A stretch of 26,725 nucleotides of DNA, from positions 1 through 26,725 of the forward strand of contig DATKPC010000141.1 of the NCBI GenBank assembly GCA_035524275.1, given 5' to 3'. Source of the DNA: DATKPC01 sp035524275 (GTDB lineage Bacteria; Pseudomonadota; Gammaproteobacteria; Burkholderiales; Burkholderiaceae_F). The notes below the pieces were generated by a model that was not told where the DNA came from, did no database searches, and was given only the letters and a program-made list of their open reading frames with translations. Position 1 is the first letter of the stretch; each line of letters begins with the position of its first letter. Made by a program: the position numbers and the translations under genes. Below, piece by piece: positions 5,502 to 13,682 of the stretch.

Positions 5502-7645
5502 TAGCCGCCCCCCTGCGCCGCCGTGTCCGCGGGCGGAACCTCCTGCGCCGGCGGCAGCGACCGCGGTCGCATCGCGATCACCTCGCCCGGATCACCGAGC
5601 ACCACGACGCGATCGACGTGGCGATACGAGTCGGGCCGATGGCTCACGAGCACCAGCCCGATTCCGAGGGCCTTGAGCCCGCCGATGATGTCGCGTTCGC
5701 GTGCCAGGTCGAGCTGGTCGAACGCCTCGTCGAGGAACAGGACCTGCGGTCGCCGGTACAGCGCCCGCGCGAGCAGCACGCGCTGCTTCTGCCCGCCCGA
5801 CAGCGCCGTGCCGAGGCTGCCGACGATCGTGTTGTACTGCATCGGCATCGACAGGATCTCGGCGTCGATGCCCGCCAGGCGAGCGGCCATCTTCACCTTG
5901 TTCGGGTCGTGGTTCGGGTCGAAGAAGCTGATGTTGTCCTCGATCGTTCCGCCGAAAAGCTGGTCGTCCTGCAGGACGACGCCGAGCGACCGCCGGTAGG
6001 AGGCGCGGTCGAGGTCGCGGATGTCGCGCCCGGCGATCGCGAGTTCGCCCTCGGTGCGATCGAGCAGCCCGACCAGCACCTTCACGAGCGTCGACTTGCC
6101 GCTGCCGGACGGACCGATGATGCCGACCGATTCGCCGGGACGGATCGAGAAGTCGATGCCGCGGAACGCCGCGCCCTCGACGCCGTAGGCGAATCCGAGG
6201 CCGCGCGCCTCGATCGACAGCGACGCCCCGAAACCGGAGGTGACCGCGCCCGGCAACGGCTCCGGCTTCGCCAGCGCGATGTCGGCGATGCGCTCGGCGT
6301 GCAGGTCGAGCATCTGGAACTCGGCCGCCTTGTCGATCAGGTTGTTGACGCGATTGAGGAAGAGCAGCTTGAACGACAGGAAGCCGAACAGCATCCCGGT
6401 CGAGAACTTCCCGTCGAGGACGAGAAGCGCCGCGATCCAGATCACCGCGACGTTCTCGAAGCCGAAGATGAGGCCGTTGGCGGCGCGCTGCCACAGCGCC
6501 AGCGACTGGACCGCGACGGTCGCGTTGCTGTGCTCGACCGTCAGGTTGCGGTAGGCCGTGCGCCGCTCGCTTTCGCGCAGGTTCATCTTGAGCGCGAGCA
6601 TGCCGCGCAGCGTCTCGATGAAGTGCGTCGAGGACTTCGCTTCGTGCGCGATCTGCTCGTCGAGCGCCCGGCGCGCCGGGCCATAGAGCGCCCAGCGCAC
6701 CAGCGCATACATGGCGGCCGCGCCGAAGACGATCGCCGACAGCGTCGGGCTGTACCAGACCATCACCAGCGCGGTGAGCACGACCATGGCGCCGTCGACG
6801 ACCGTCTCGATGAACGCCAGCGTCAGCGTGCGCTGGATCGCGTCGACGCTGCGGAAGCGCGACACGATGTCGCCGATGTGGCGCTTCTCGAACCAGACGA
6901 GCGGCAGCCGCATCATCTGCCCGAAGAGCCCGTCGAGCAGGCGCAGGTTCAGGTGCGTCGAGAAGTAGATCCCCAGCCACCCGCGCAGCGCCGTGACGAC
7001 GACCTGCATCGCCGCGAGCAGCGCGAAGCCGACGCCCAGCACGGTCAGCAGGTCGCGGTCGCGACCGACGACGACGCGGTCGATGACGATCTGCACGAAG
7101 AACGGCGCGGCGATCGCGAGCAATTCGAGGACGAGCGACAGCAGCACGATCTGCATGATCGTGCCGCCCAGCCCCGTCGCCGCTTCCAGCAGTTGCCACG
7201 CCGATACGCTCTGCCGCTCGTCGCGCGGGACGAAATCCGCGCTCGGCGTGAGCTCGGCGGCGATGCCCGTATAGTGCCTCGACGCGCGCTGCAGCGTCAG
7301 CTGGCGCCGCCCTCGCGCCGGGTCGTGGATCGTGATGCGGTTGCGCGAGACCCGCGTGAGGACGACGAAATGGTTCATGTCCCAGTGCAGGATCGCCGGC
7401 AGGCGCAGTTGCCCGAGGGCCTCCAGCGGCGCCTGCACGCCGCGCAGCGACAGCTTCATCGCGTCGGCCATCGCGGCGATGTGCTGCAGCGTGACGCCTT
7501 TCATCGACGGCGACAGGCGCAGCCGCATCGAGGACAGGTCGGTGCGCAGCCCGTGGTAGCTCGCGATCATCGCGACGCAGGCGATGCCGCATTCCGGCGC
7601 CTCGCTCTGCAGGATCAGGGGGACGCGGCGCTTGAAGAGGCTCAT
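5501..7645 (-). CDS. Peptidase-containing ABC transporter (C39 peptidase + membrane domain + ATPase), CvaB/LahT-like
   Basis: Exports peptides while cleaving their double-glycine leaders on the cytoplasmic side. 714 residues, the usual length (CvaB about 700). Residues 1-135 are the C39 protease with oxyanion Q13, catalytic C19 (APECGIACVAM), H92 (HWDMNHFVVL) and D108 (IHDP): a complete active site. The membrane domain (about 160-445) has hydrophobic segments near 164-188, 200-222, 281-312 and 390-430. The ATPase domain has Walker A GPSGSGKST (511-519), signature LSGGQ (615-619), Walker B VLFLDEA (635-641) with catalytic Glu640, and switch H669. The D-loop reads DQLDL instead of the usual SALD. 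The start is 28 bases after the hlyD-like stop, so the two are one operon. The likely cargo is the 53-residue peptide encoded at 3231-3392, beyond the convergent HD-GYP gene. Confidence 0.95.
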   Translation of the reverse strand: MSLFKRRVPLILQSEAPECGIACVAMIASYHGLRTDLSSMRLRLSPSMKGVTLQHIAAMADAMKLSLRGVQAPLEALGQLRLPAILHWDMNHFVVLTRVSRNRITIHDPARGRRQLTLQRASRHYTGIAAELTPSADFVPRDERQSVSAWQLLEAATGLGGTIMQIVLLSLVLELLAIAAPFFVQIVIDRVVVGRDRDLLTVLGVGFALLAAMQVVVTALRGWLGIYFSTHLNLRLLDGLFGQMMRLPLVWFEKRHIGDIVSRFRSVDAIQRTLTLAFIETVVDGAMVVLTALVMVWYSPTLSAIVFGAAAMYALVRWALYGPARRALDEQIAHEAKSSTHFIETLRGMLALKMNLRESERRTAYRNLTVEHSNATVAVQSLALWQRAANGLIFGFENVAVIWIAALLVLDGKFSTGMLFGFLSFKLLFLNRVNNLIDKAAEFQMLDLHAERIADIALAKPEPLPGAVTSGFGASLSIEARGLGFAYGVEGAAFRGIDFSIRPGESVGIIGPSGSGKSTLVKVLVGLLDRTEGELAIAGRDIRDLDRASYRRSLGVVLQDDQLFGGTIEDNISFFDPNHDPNKVKMAARLAGIDAEILSMPMQYNTIVGSLGTALSGGQKQRVLLARALYRRPQVLFLDEAFDQLDLARERDIIGGLKALGIGLVLVSHRPDSYRHVDRVVVLGDPGEVIAMRPRSLPPAQEVPPADTAAQGGG

Positions 7646-7673
7646 CGGGTGCGGCGGCTCGCCGTGGCGCGGT

Positions 7674-8924
7674 TCATTGAAGCCGGGCGCGCAGCGCGAT
7701 CACCGGCTCGAAGATCCACTCGAAGACCGTGCGTCGCTCGAGCAGCAGGTCCGCATTGACGAGCATCCCGGGGCGCAGCGGCACGTGCTGCGTCCCGGCG
7801 TCGACGGTCTGGCTGTCGAGCTTCACGTCGATGCGATAGACCGGCTCGTGCGCGGTGAGGGGCCCGATCGCGTCGCCCTGCGACCACACGGTCTGGCCGA
7901 CGCTCTGGACCGTGCCGCCGTACTGCCCGAAGCGCTGGAAAGGAAAGGCCTCGTAGCGCAGCACGACCCGATTGCCCGGCGCAACGAATCCGATCGCGCG
8001 CGTCGGCACCAGCAGCTCCGCCCGCAACCCGCTGCCGCGCGGCAGCAGCGTCGCGAGCTGATGGTCGGCCGCCACGGAATCGCCGCGTGCCACCGCGATG
8101 TTCGTCACGATGCCGCTGATGGGCGCGCGTATCACCGTTTCGCGCCGCGCCTCCTCCTGCGCGAGTTCTTCCTGCAACTGGCTGCCCTGCCGGATCAGCT
8201 GCTCCTCCTGCGTCTGGCGCTGGATGTCGATCGACGGCAATTCCAGCTGCGCGGCGTCCAGCTCCCGTTGCGTCGCGGTTCGCGCGCGCTCGGCGGCGTT
8301 GAGTCGCGCCTTCTGGTCGAAGAGCTCGCTGCGGACCATTCGCAGGCGATCGTCGGAATAGAAGCCGCGCCGGACCAGGTCCTCCGCCTTCGACACCTCG
8401 TCCTGCGTCTGCGCGACCCGCTGGCGCTGCAGGTCGATCTCGGCGCTGGCCTGCTGCATTTCCCTGCGCAGCAGTTCGACCTTGCGCCGCTCCTGTTCCG
8501 CGCGCTGCGATCCCAGCATCCGGTTCTGGTTCTTCTCCGCCTCGATCGCGGCAAGGCGTTCGTGCATTTCGCGCTCGACCAGTTCGGACTGCGCGCGGCC
8601 CGCCGTTGCGCGCTCCAGCGTCAACCGCGCGATCGGCGCGCCGCTTTCGATCTCGTCGCCTTCGCGAACGAGCAGTTCCGTGACCGTGCCGGACTCCGGG
8701 GCGCGGATCTGCGCCGCACCGGCGTCGAGTGCGAGATAGCCGTCGACGCGCTCGCGTCGCGTGTAGTGCCCGGTATAGACGAAGACCGCGGCCACGGCCG
8801 CGAACGCCACCGCGATGAAAGTGAAGAGCCACGCCGGGATGGGTTGAGCGACCGAGAGCTCGCCGAGCGCCTTCTGGCGCTGAGCCTCGATCGCCTCCTG
8901 GCGAAAGAGGCTTTTCATGCTCAT
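7674..8924 (-). CDS. HlyD-family periplasmic adaptor subunit, CvaA-like
   Basis: Membrane fusion protein linking the C39 exporter to an outer-membrane channel. 416 residues from ATG 8924, close to CvaA (about 413). A short cytoplasmic N-terminus is followed by one membrane anchor (about residues 29-50, PAWLFTFIAVAFAAVAAVFV). Next is a biotinyl-lipoyl-like half (IRAPESGTVTELLVREGDEI), a long Gln/Glu/Arg-rich coiled-coil hairpin (about 105-280), the second lipoyl half (VIRAPISGIVTNIAVARGDS) and a beta-barrel C-terminus. The open frame extends to 9062, but the upstream part has no domain and lies over fabI. ATG 8924 has GCAGGTG about 6 bases upstream; ATG 8918 is an alternative. It precedes the exporter gene by 28 bases. 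A TolC partner must come from elsewhere in the genome. Confidence 0.93.
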   Translation of the reverse strand: MSMKSLFRQEAIEAQRQKALGELSVAQPIPAWLFTFIAVAFAAVAAVFVYTGHYTRRERVDGYLALDAGAAQIRAPESGTVTELLVREGDEIESGAPIARLTLERATAGRAQSELVEREMHERLAAIEAEKNQNRMLGSQRAEQERRKVELLRREMQQASAEIDLQRQRVAQTQDEVSKAEDLVRRGFYSDDRLRMVRSELFDQKARLNAAERARTATQRELDAAQLELPSIDIQRQTQEEQLIRQGSQLQEELAQEEARRETVIRAPISGIVTNIAVARGDSVAADHQLATLLPRGSGLRAELLVPTRAIGFVAPGNRVVLRYEAFPFQRFGQYGGTVQSVGQTVWSQGDAIGPLTAHEPVYRIDVKLDSQTVDAGTQHVPLRPGMLVNADLLLERRTVFEWIFEPVIALRARLQ

Positions 8925-8956
8925 CGTTGCACCTGCCCGGCAGCATCTTCCGCCAT
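8921..8956 (-). CDS. Possible 11-codon leader ORF overlapping the hlyD-like start
   Basis: ATG at 8956 opens MAEDAAGQVQR and stops at TGA 8923-8921, so its last bases overlap the adaptor's ATG (8924) in an ATGA arrangement. AGGGAGAG lies about 8 bases upstream of this ATG, a better Shine-Dalgarno than the one preceding the adaptor. This could couple adaptor translation to the leader. It is very short and could be chance; the encoded peptide has no recognised motif. Confidence 0.25.
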   Translation of the reverse strand: MAEDAAGQVQR

Positions 8957-8988
8957 CGATGGCTCTCCCTGGCGCGCCGACCGACGGC

Positions 8989-9771
8989 CTACATCGTTCC
9001 CGCGATGACCTGGCTGAAGCCGCCGTCGACGTAGGTGATCTCGCCCGTGATGCCCGCGGCAAGGTCGGAGAGCATGAAGGCGGCCACGTTGCCGACGTCG
9101 TCGATCGTGACGTTGCGCCTCAGCGGCGCCGCATGCTCGACCAGGTCCAGGATCCGGCCGAAATCCTTGATGCCCGCCGCGGCGAGGGTCCGGATCGGGC
9201 CGGCCGAGATCGCGTTGACGCGAATGCCCTTCGGGCCCAGGCTGGCGGCGAGGTACCGAACCGAGGCCTCGAGCGAAGCCTTGGCAAGGCCCATCGTGTT
9301 GTAGTTGGGCAGCACGCGGACGGCGCCGAGGTAGGTCAGCGTCAGCAGTGCCGCGGCCCGCCCTTGCATCATCGGCAGGGCCGCGCGCGCGAGCGCCGGG
9401 AAGCTGTAGCTGGAGATGTCGTGCGCGATCCGGAAACCTTCCCGCGACAGGCCGTCGAGGAAATCACCGGCAATCGCCTCGCGCGGGGCGAAACCGATCG
9501 AATGCAGGATTCCGTCGAATCCATCCCAGGACTCGCGCAACTTCTGGAAAAGGCCTTCGATCTGCGCGTCGTCGCCGACATCGCAGGGAAACACGAGCTT
9601 GGAGTCGAACTCCTGGGCGATCTCGGTGATCCGCTCGCGGAAGCGGTCGCCAACGTATGTGAATGCCAACTCCGCGCCTTCGCGGCGGCACGACTTCGCG
9701 ACGCCGTAGGCGATCGATCGGTTGGACAGCACGCCCGTGATCAGGAGGCGCTTTCCGGAAAGGAATCCCAT
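8989..9771 (-). CDS. fabI: Enoyl-[acyl-carrier-protein] reductase (NADH)
   Basis: Last reductive step of fatty acid elongation: NADH-dependent reduction of trans-2-enoyl-ACP. 260 residues, matching E. coli FabI (262). Short-chain dehydrogenase fold with a divergent nucleotide loop GVLSNRSIAYG (13-23), HSIGFAP (90-96) with G93, the residue whose change gives triclosan resistance in E. coli, and catalytic Y147, Y157 and K164 (YNTMGLAK). The end GEITYVDGGFSQVIAGT is typical of the family. Expected to be triclosan-sensitive by sequence. It is on the same strand as mltD (85-base gap upstream) and the hlyD-like gene (64-base gap downstream), so read-through into the exporter genes is possible. The start at 9771 (MGFLSGKRLLITG) is the conserved N-terminus; only a weak GACGGAA lies upstream. 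Confidence 0.96.
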   Translation of the reverse strand: MGFLSGKRLLITGVLSNRSIAYGVAKSCRREGAELAFTYVGDRFRERITEIAQEFDSKLVFPCDVGDDAQIEGLFQKLRESWDGFDGILHSIGFAPREAIAGDFLDGLSREGFRIAHDISSYSFPALARAALPMMQGRAAALLTLTYLGAVRVLPNYNTMGLAKASLEASVRYLAASLGPKGIRVNAISAGPIRTLAAAGIKDFGRILDLVEHAAPLRRNVTIDDVGNVAAFMLSDLAAGITGEITYVDGGFSQVIAGTM

Positions 9772-9856
9772 CGTCGTAGTTCCGTCTTGATTGCGTTTTT
9801 GAACGCGGACCGGTCACCGCCCCCTCTGCGCTGCCCGGAACGCCGGCCAGGAGCGA

Positions 9857-11737
9857 TTATCGCTGGGCGGCGAGGCTGGCCTTCGCGACGGGAACGGACG
9901 TGCCGCTCGCGACGCTGCGGTTGCGCGGGTGCGCAGCCGGCGTCCGGCGCACGACGCGCGTCGAGGACGGGCTTCTGGAGGACGTCATCAGGCTCAAGCG
10001 CTGGCCGGGGAACAGCGTCGTGCTGTGCAGGCCGTTCCAGGCGACGAGGTCGCTGGTCCGCACGCCCCATCGGTGTGCGACGGCGTCGAGCGTGTCGCCG
10101 GAACGCACGCGATACGTCAACGGGCGCCGCGGACCGGGCTCGGGGATCAGCGTGAAGTCGGCCGCGAGGCTGTTGGCGTCGATGTCGCTGTCCATCGATT
10201 CGTCGCGCGGAATCAGGATCGTCGAGCCGGCGCCGAGGCGGTAGCGCGGCGGGATGCGGTTCGCCTCGCGCAGCTGCGCCTCGCCGAGGCCAACGCGCTG
10301 CGCGACCGAGGCCAGCGTTTCGTTGCTGCGCAGCTTGTAGGTGGTCCAGCTCGACAGGGCCTGGCCCGTCGACTCGAACGCCGCGAGGTTGGCGCCGAAG
10401 GTTTCGGCACGGTCTGCGGGAAGCAGGATGTTGGGCGCAGCGGCGCCGACGATGACGGGGCGGTTGAACGCCGGGTTCAGGGCGCGGAACTGCTCGACCG
10501 GCATGTCGGCGAGGCGCGCGGCCGTTGCCACGTCGATGTCGCGCGAACGGTTCACGACGACGAAGTACGGCGCGTCCGGAACCGCCGGCAGTTCGATGCT
10601 GTAGCGCGACGGGTCGCGAATGATGTTCTTGATCGCCTGCAGCTTCGGCACGTACCACTGCGTCTCGCGAGGCAGTTGCAGGCTGGCATAGTCGAGCGGA
10701 CGATGCGCCGCCCGGTTGCGTGCCAGCGCGCGCTCCACGCCGGCCTCGCCGCAGTTGTACGCCGCCAGCGCCAGCTGCCAGTCGTTGAATTCGGAGTACA
10801 GCGTCTGCAGGTAGTCGAGCGCGGCGCGCGTCGATTCGATCACGTCGCGCCGGTCGTCCTTCCAGGCGCTCTGCTCGAGCGAGAAGAGGCGGCCGGTCGA
10901 CGGAATGAACTGCCACAGTCCCGCGGCCTTGGCCTGCGACGTGGCCTCCGGCTGCATCGCGCTCTCGATGAACGGCAGCAGCGCGACCTCCATCGGCATG
11001 CCGCGCTTCTCGATCTCCTCGACGATGTAATACAGGTACATCCCGGCGCGCTCCGCCATGCGCGCCATGTAGTCGGGCTGCGATGCGTACCATTGCGTGC
11101 GATTCGTCGCGAGCCGGTTGTCCAGGTCGCCGATCTTGAAGCCGCGCCGGATACGGTCCCACAGCGACGTGGCGACCGGCGTCGCGCCCGGCGACGCCGC
11201 GGGCGCAGCCCCGGGCGTCGCGCCGGTTTCGGCGGCAGCCGGCATCGCCGGCGCGGCGCTGGGCGGCTGCGGCGACGCCGAGGAGTCGGATGACGCCGTA
11301 TTCGGCTCGCTCGAAGGCTGCGCGGTGGCAGGCGTTCCTGCCGCGGGATCCGTCGTCGGGGAAACGCTCGATGGCGACACCGACCCGGCCGGCGTGTCGG
11401 ACGCGTTGGACTTGTCAGGCCCTCGTGTCGCGGCGGCCGTCGTGGCCCTTGCGGGGGGTGTGATGCGTTCGATCAGTTCGCGGACCGGGTCCGCGTTGCC
11501 GCGCGCGGGCGCGGAGCTCGGCGCCACGGCGACGACGGGCTTCGCCGGCGGCTGCACGGCCGTTGCGGGTGTCGTCGGCGCGCGCGCGGAGGATCGGATG
11601 AGCTGTGCCAGGGGATCGGTCGGATCCACCGACGGCGTGGAGGGAATCGTGTCCTGGAGTCGCGCTTCCGCCGAGCGGCTCGGAGACGAGAGCAGGCACG
11701 CTGCGGCGCACGCGATGATCGGCAGGGCTCTTTTCAT
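9857..11737 (-). CDS. mltD: Membrane-bound lytic murein transglycosylase D, with two LysM domains and long Pro/Ala/Thr linker
   Basis: Cleaves the MurNAc-GlcNAc bond of peptidoglycan to give 1,6-anhydro ends. 626 residues from ATG 11737, where a secretion signal begins (MKRALPIIACAAACLLSS..., probable cut after AEA near residue 25). A lipoprotein cut is not evident, although E. coli MltD is a lipoprotein. Residues about 28-190 are low-complexity Pro/Ala/Thr/Ser. The GH23 SLT domain follows (about 235-345): catalytic E258 in LLPFIESAM, AAGLWQFIPSTGR (271-283) and ALAAYNCGEAGVERAL (323-338). LysM repeats lie at about 467-510 (somewhat diverged) and 541-585 (YRVRSGDTLDAVA). The open frame reaches 12469, but the extra part overlaps gloB and has no signal. 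E. coli MltD has 452 residues, so the linker explains most of the extra length. It is next to gloB, as in E. coli. Confidence 0.93.
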   Translation of the reverse strand: MKRALPIIACAAACLLSSPSRSAEARLQDTIPSTPSVDPTDPLAQLIRSSARAPTTPATAVQPPAKPVVAVAPSSAPARGNADPVRELIERITPPARATTAAATRGPDKSNASDTPAGSVSPSSVSPTTDPAAGTPATAQPSSEPNTASSDSSASPQPPSAAPAMPAAAETGATPGAAPAASPGATPVATSLWDRIRRGFKIGDLDNRLATNRTQWYASQPDYMARMAERAGMYLYYIVEEIEKRGMPMEVALLPFIESAMQPEATSQAKAAGLWQFIPSTGRLFSLEQSAWKDDRRDVIESTRAALDYLQTLYSEFNDWQLALAAYNCGEAGVERALARNRAAHRPLDYASLQLPRETQWYVPKLQAIKNIIRDPSRYSIELPAVPDAPYFVVVNRSRDIDVATAARLADMPVEQFRALNPAFNRPVIVGAAAPNILLPADRAETFGANLAAFESTGQALSSWTTYKLRSNETLASVAQRVGLGEAQLREANRIPPRYRLGAGSTILIPRDESMDSDIDANSLAADFTLIPEPGPRRPLTYRVRSGDTLDAVAHRWGVRTSDLVAWNGLHSTTLFPGQRLSLMTSSRSPSSTRVVRRTPAAHPRNRSVASGTSVPVAKASLAAQR

Positions 11738-11867
11738 GCGTCGCTGGCCCGGTTCCGGGGCGTCTTCTCCACGTCGAGGTCGGCGGAGTGTAGGTGCATG
11801 CTTACTCCAAGGCAAGCCGCAAGGACTCTCCGCCGCGGCGCGCGTTTCCGCGGCGTCGATTGCGAGA

Positions 11868-12713
11868 TCAGGCGACGTTTTTCCACGCGCGCAGCGCGGC
11901 GAACGTGGCCACGGCGTCGGCGTCGGCGCCTGGCGTTCGCGAAGCCGCCGCCGACCGGACAGCTGGTTCGCGGCAGCGCAGGAACGGGTTCGTCGCCCGT
12001 TCCGCGTCGATCGTCGACGGGACGGTCGGCTCCGATCGGCCGCGCGCGGCGACGCAGGCTTCGAGCCGCGCCGTGAGCGCGGCGCTGTCGGGCTCGACGC
12101 GCTGCGCAAAACGCAGGTTCGACAGCGTGTATTCGTGCGCACAGTAGACACGGGTTGACCCCGGCAGGGCGGCCAGCCGGGCGAGCGAATCGAACATCTG
12201 CTGCGGCGTGCCCTCGAAAAGACGCCCGCAGCCGCCACAGAACAGCGTGTCGCCGCAGAACACCGCTTCCAGCGCGGCGCCGTAGTAGGCGACGTGCCCC
12301 AGCGTATGCCCCGGGACGTCGATGACATCGAAATCGTGGCCCAGCAGCGTGACCCGCTCGCCGCCGGCGACGCGTTCGGTGATGCACGGGATGTTTTCGC
12401 GCGCGGGGCCGATGACGCGCACGCGCGATGCCCCGGACGCGGCGACGAGCGCTTCGACGCCGCCGACATGATCCGGATGGTGATGGGTGATTAGAATGGC
12501 GTCCAGCGCCAGCCCGCGACGATCCAGCGCGGCCAGGACCGGCGCGGCATCGCCGGGGTCGACGACGACGGCGCGGCTGCCCGCAGCGAGAAGCCAGATG
12601 TAGTTGTCCTGGAACGCCGGCACCGGGTCGATGGCGAGCGGCAGCGCGGCGCGTGCGCCGTTGGCCGGGCCGGCCGGCCCGGCGGGTGAGTGCGGTGGGG
12701 TCCTAGTGTTCAT
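11868..12713 (-). CDS. gloB: Hydroxyacylglutathione hydrolase (glyoxalase II)
   Basis: Hydrolyses S-lactoylglutathione to D-lactate and glutathione, completing methylglyoxal detoxification. Metallo-beta-lactamase fold with binuclear metal ligands THHHPDH (H77, H79, D81, H82), GHTLGH (H136), D155 in FCGDTLFCGGCGRLFEG, and H193 in CAHEYTLSN. 281 residues from ATG 12713, against about 251 in E. coli. The surplus is a 30-residue Pro/Gly/Ala-rich N-terminal extension before the conserved opening VPAFQDNYIWLL. No good ribosome binding site precedes ATG 12713, so the true start may lie further in. An in-frame opening continues upstream to 13016 but overlaps the divergent methyltransferase gene. Only 17 bases separate the two divergent starts, so their promoters must lie inside coding sequence. 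Confidence 0.93.
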   Translation of the reverse strand: MNTRTPPHSPAGPAGPANGARAALPLAIDPVPAFQDNYIWLLAAGSRAVVVDPGDAAPVLAALDRRGLALDAILITHHHPDHVGGVEALVAASGASRVRVIGPARENIPCITERVAGGERVTLLGHDFDVIDVPGHTLGHVAYYGAALEAVFCGDTLFCGGCGRLFEGTPQQMFDSLARLAALPGSTRVYCAHEYTLSNLRFAQRVEPDSAALTARLEACVAARGRSEPTVPSTIDAERATNPFLRCREPAVRSAAASRTPGADADAVATFAALRAWKNVA

Positions 12714-12730
12714 GGCTAACGGAAGGCCGC

Positions 12731-13657
12731 ATGCGGCTTGATTCGGCGAACGCGGATCGTTGCGCATCGGGAGCCGGCGAGTCAATCGCCAGCCTCGCCG
12801 CGTTCCTGGCATCGCCTGCCGGGCGATACGTCCTCGACTGGGAGCAGGCGCATTTCGACGCGCAGGTCGCGAACATCTTCGGCTACCACGCGCTGCAGTT
12901 GGGCATGCCGGAGATCGACGCATTGCGCGAGAACCGGATGCCGCTGAGGCTCTGTGCCTCCGATCGCTTCCCGTCGCCGGGATTCGGTCACGATCCGGCC
13001 ATCGAGGCGCCGGCACCGGGGAGCGCCGCGGTCGTCCAGGTCCGGCCGCGCGTCGCGGTCATCAACGATTTCGGCGAGTTGCCGTTTGCCTCGCAGTCGA
13101 TCGACCTGGTCGTCATGCCGCACATCCTGGAATTCGCGCCGGAGCCGCACCAGGTCCTGCGCGAAGTCGATCGCGTGCTGGTGGCGGAAGGCCACGTGAT
13201 CATTTCGGGCTTCAATCCGACGAGCCTGTGGGGTCTACGCCACGCGGCCGGCCGCCTGGGCGCAGCGCCGTTCCTGCCGGCGGAAGGCCAGCTGATCTCG
13301 CTGTCGCGGATCAAGGATTGGCTGAAGCTGCTGTCGTTCGAGGCGAGCCGGGGGCGATTCGGCTGCTACGCGCCGTGGGCACGCAGCGAGCGGTGGCTCG
13401 GGCGCTGGGCGTTCATGGAGCGCGCCGGCGACCGCTGGTGGCCGGTCTTCGGCTCCGTCTACTTCGTCGAGGCCGTCAAGCGAGTGCGCGGCATGCGCCT
13501 TATCGGGCCGACGTGGAAGCGGCGCGAGGAACGCCGCTCGGCGCTGGCGGCCGTGGCGCCGCGGACCTCGACGATCGGCGCGAACGTGCGCCGCCTGCAC
13601 GGCATCCCTTCGGAGCGCGCCGCCAACGATCCAACGCCCCCGGCGGCCGCGCGATGA
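12731..13657 (+). CDS. SAM-dependent methyltransferase, YafS-like
   Basis: 308 residues with class I methyltransferase features. The central part ELPFASQSIDLVVMPHILEF (about 116-135) is the post-I acidic/motif II region of the Methyltransf_11 type. It is followed by PHQVLREVDRVLVAEGHVII and FNPTSLWGLRHAAGRLG. The canonical GxGxG loop of motif I is not seen; the N-terminal half is divergent, which is common in this group. The last 40 residues are basic and Arg-rich. GGAAGG at 12721-12726, four bases before ATG 12731, supports the start. It lies between gloB (divergent) and rnhA, the position of yafS in E. coli, which is the basis for the name. The substrate is unknown. Confidence 0.85.
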   Translation: MRLDSANADRCASGAGESIASLAAFLASPAGRYVLDWEQAHFDAQVANIFGYHALQLGMPEIDALRENRMPLRLCASDRFPSPGFGHDPAIEAPAPGSAAVVQVRPRVAVINDFGELPFASQSIDLVVMPHILEFAPEPHQVLREVDRVLVAEGHVIISGFNPTSLWGLRHAAGRLGAAPFLPAEGQLISLSRIKDWLKLLSFEASRGRFGCYAPWARSERWLGRWAFMERAGDRWWPVFGSVYFVEAVKRVRGMRLIGPTWKRREERRSALAAVAPRTSTIGANVRRLHGIPSERAANDPTPPAAAR

Positions 13658-13682
13658 CGCGCGGCGCCGTCCCGGAGGTGCG

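Noticed and set aside
5426..7759. A 777-codon plus-strand open frame opposite the C39 exporter
   Set aside because: Antisense shadow, rich in Arg, Asp, Glu and Gln, with no motif; the minus strand shows a complete ABC exporter.
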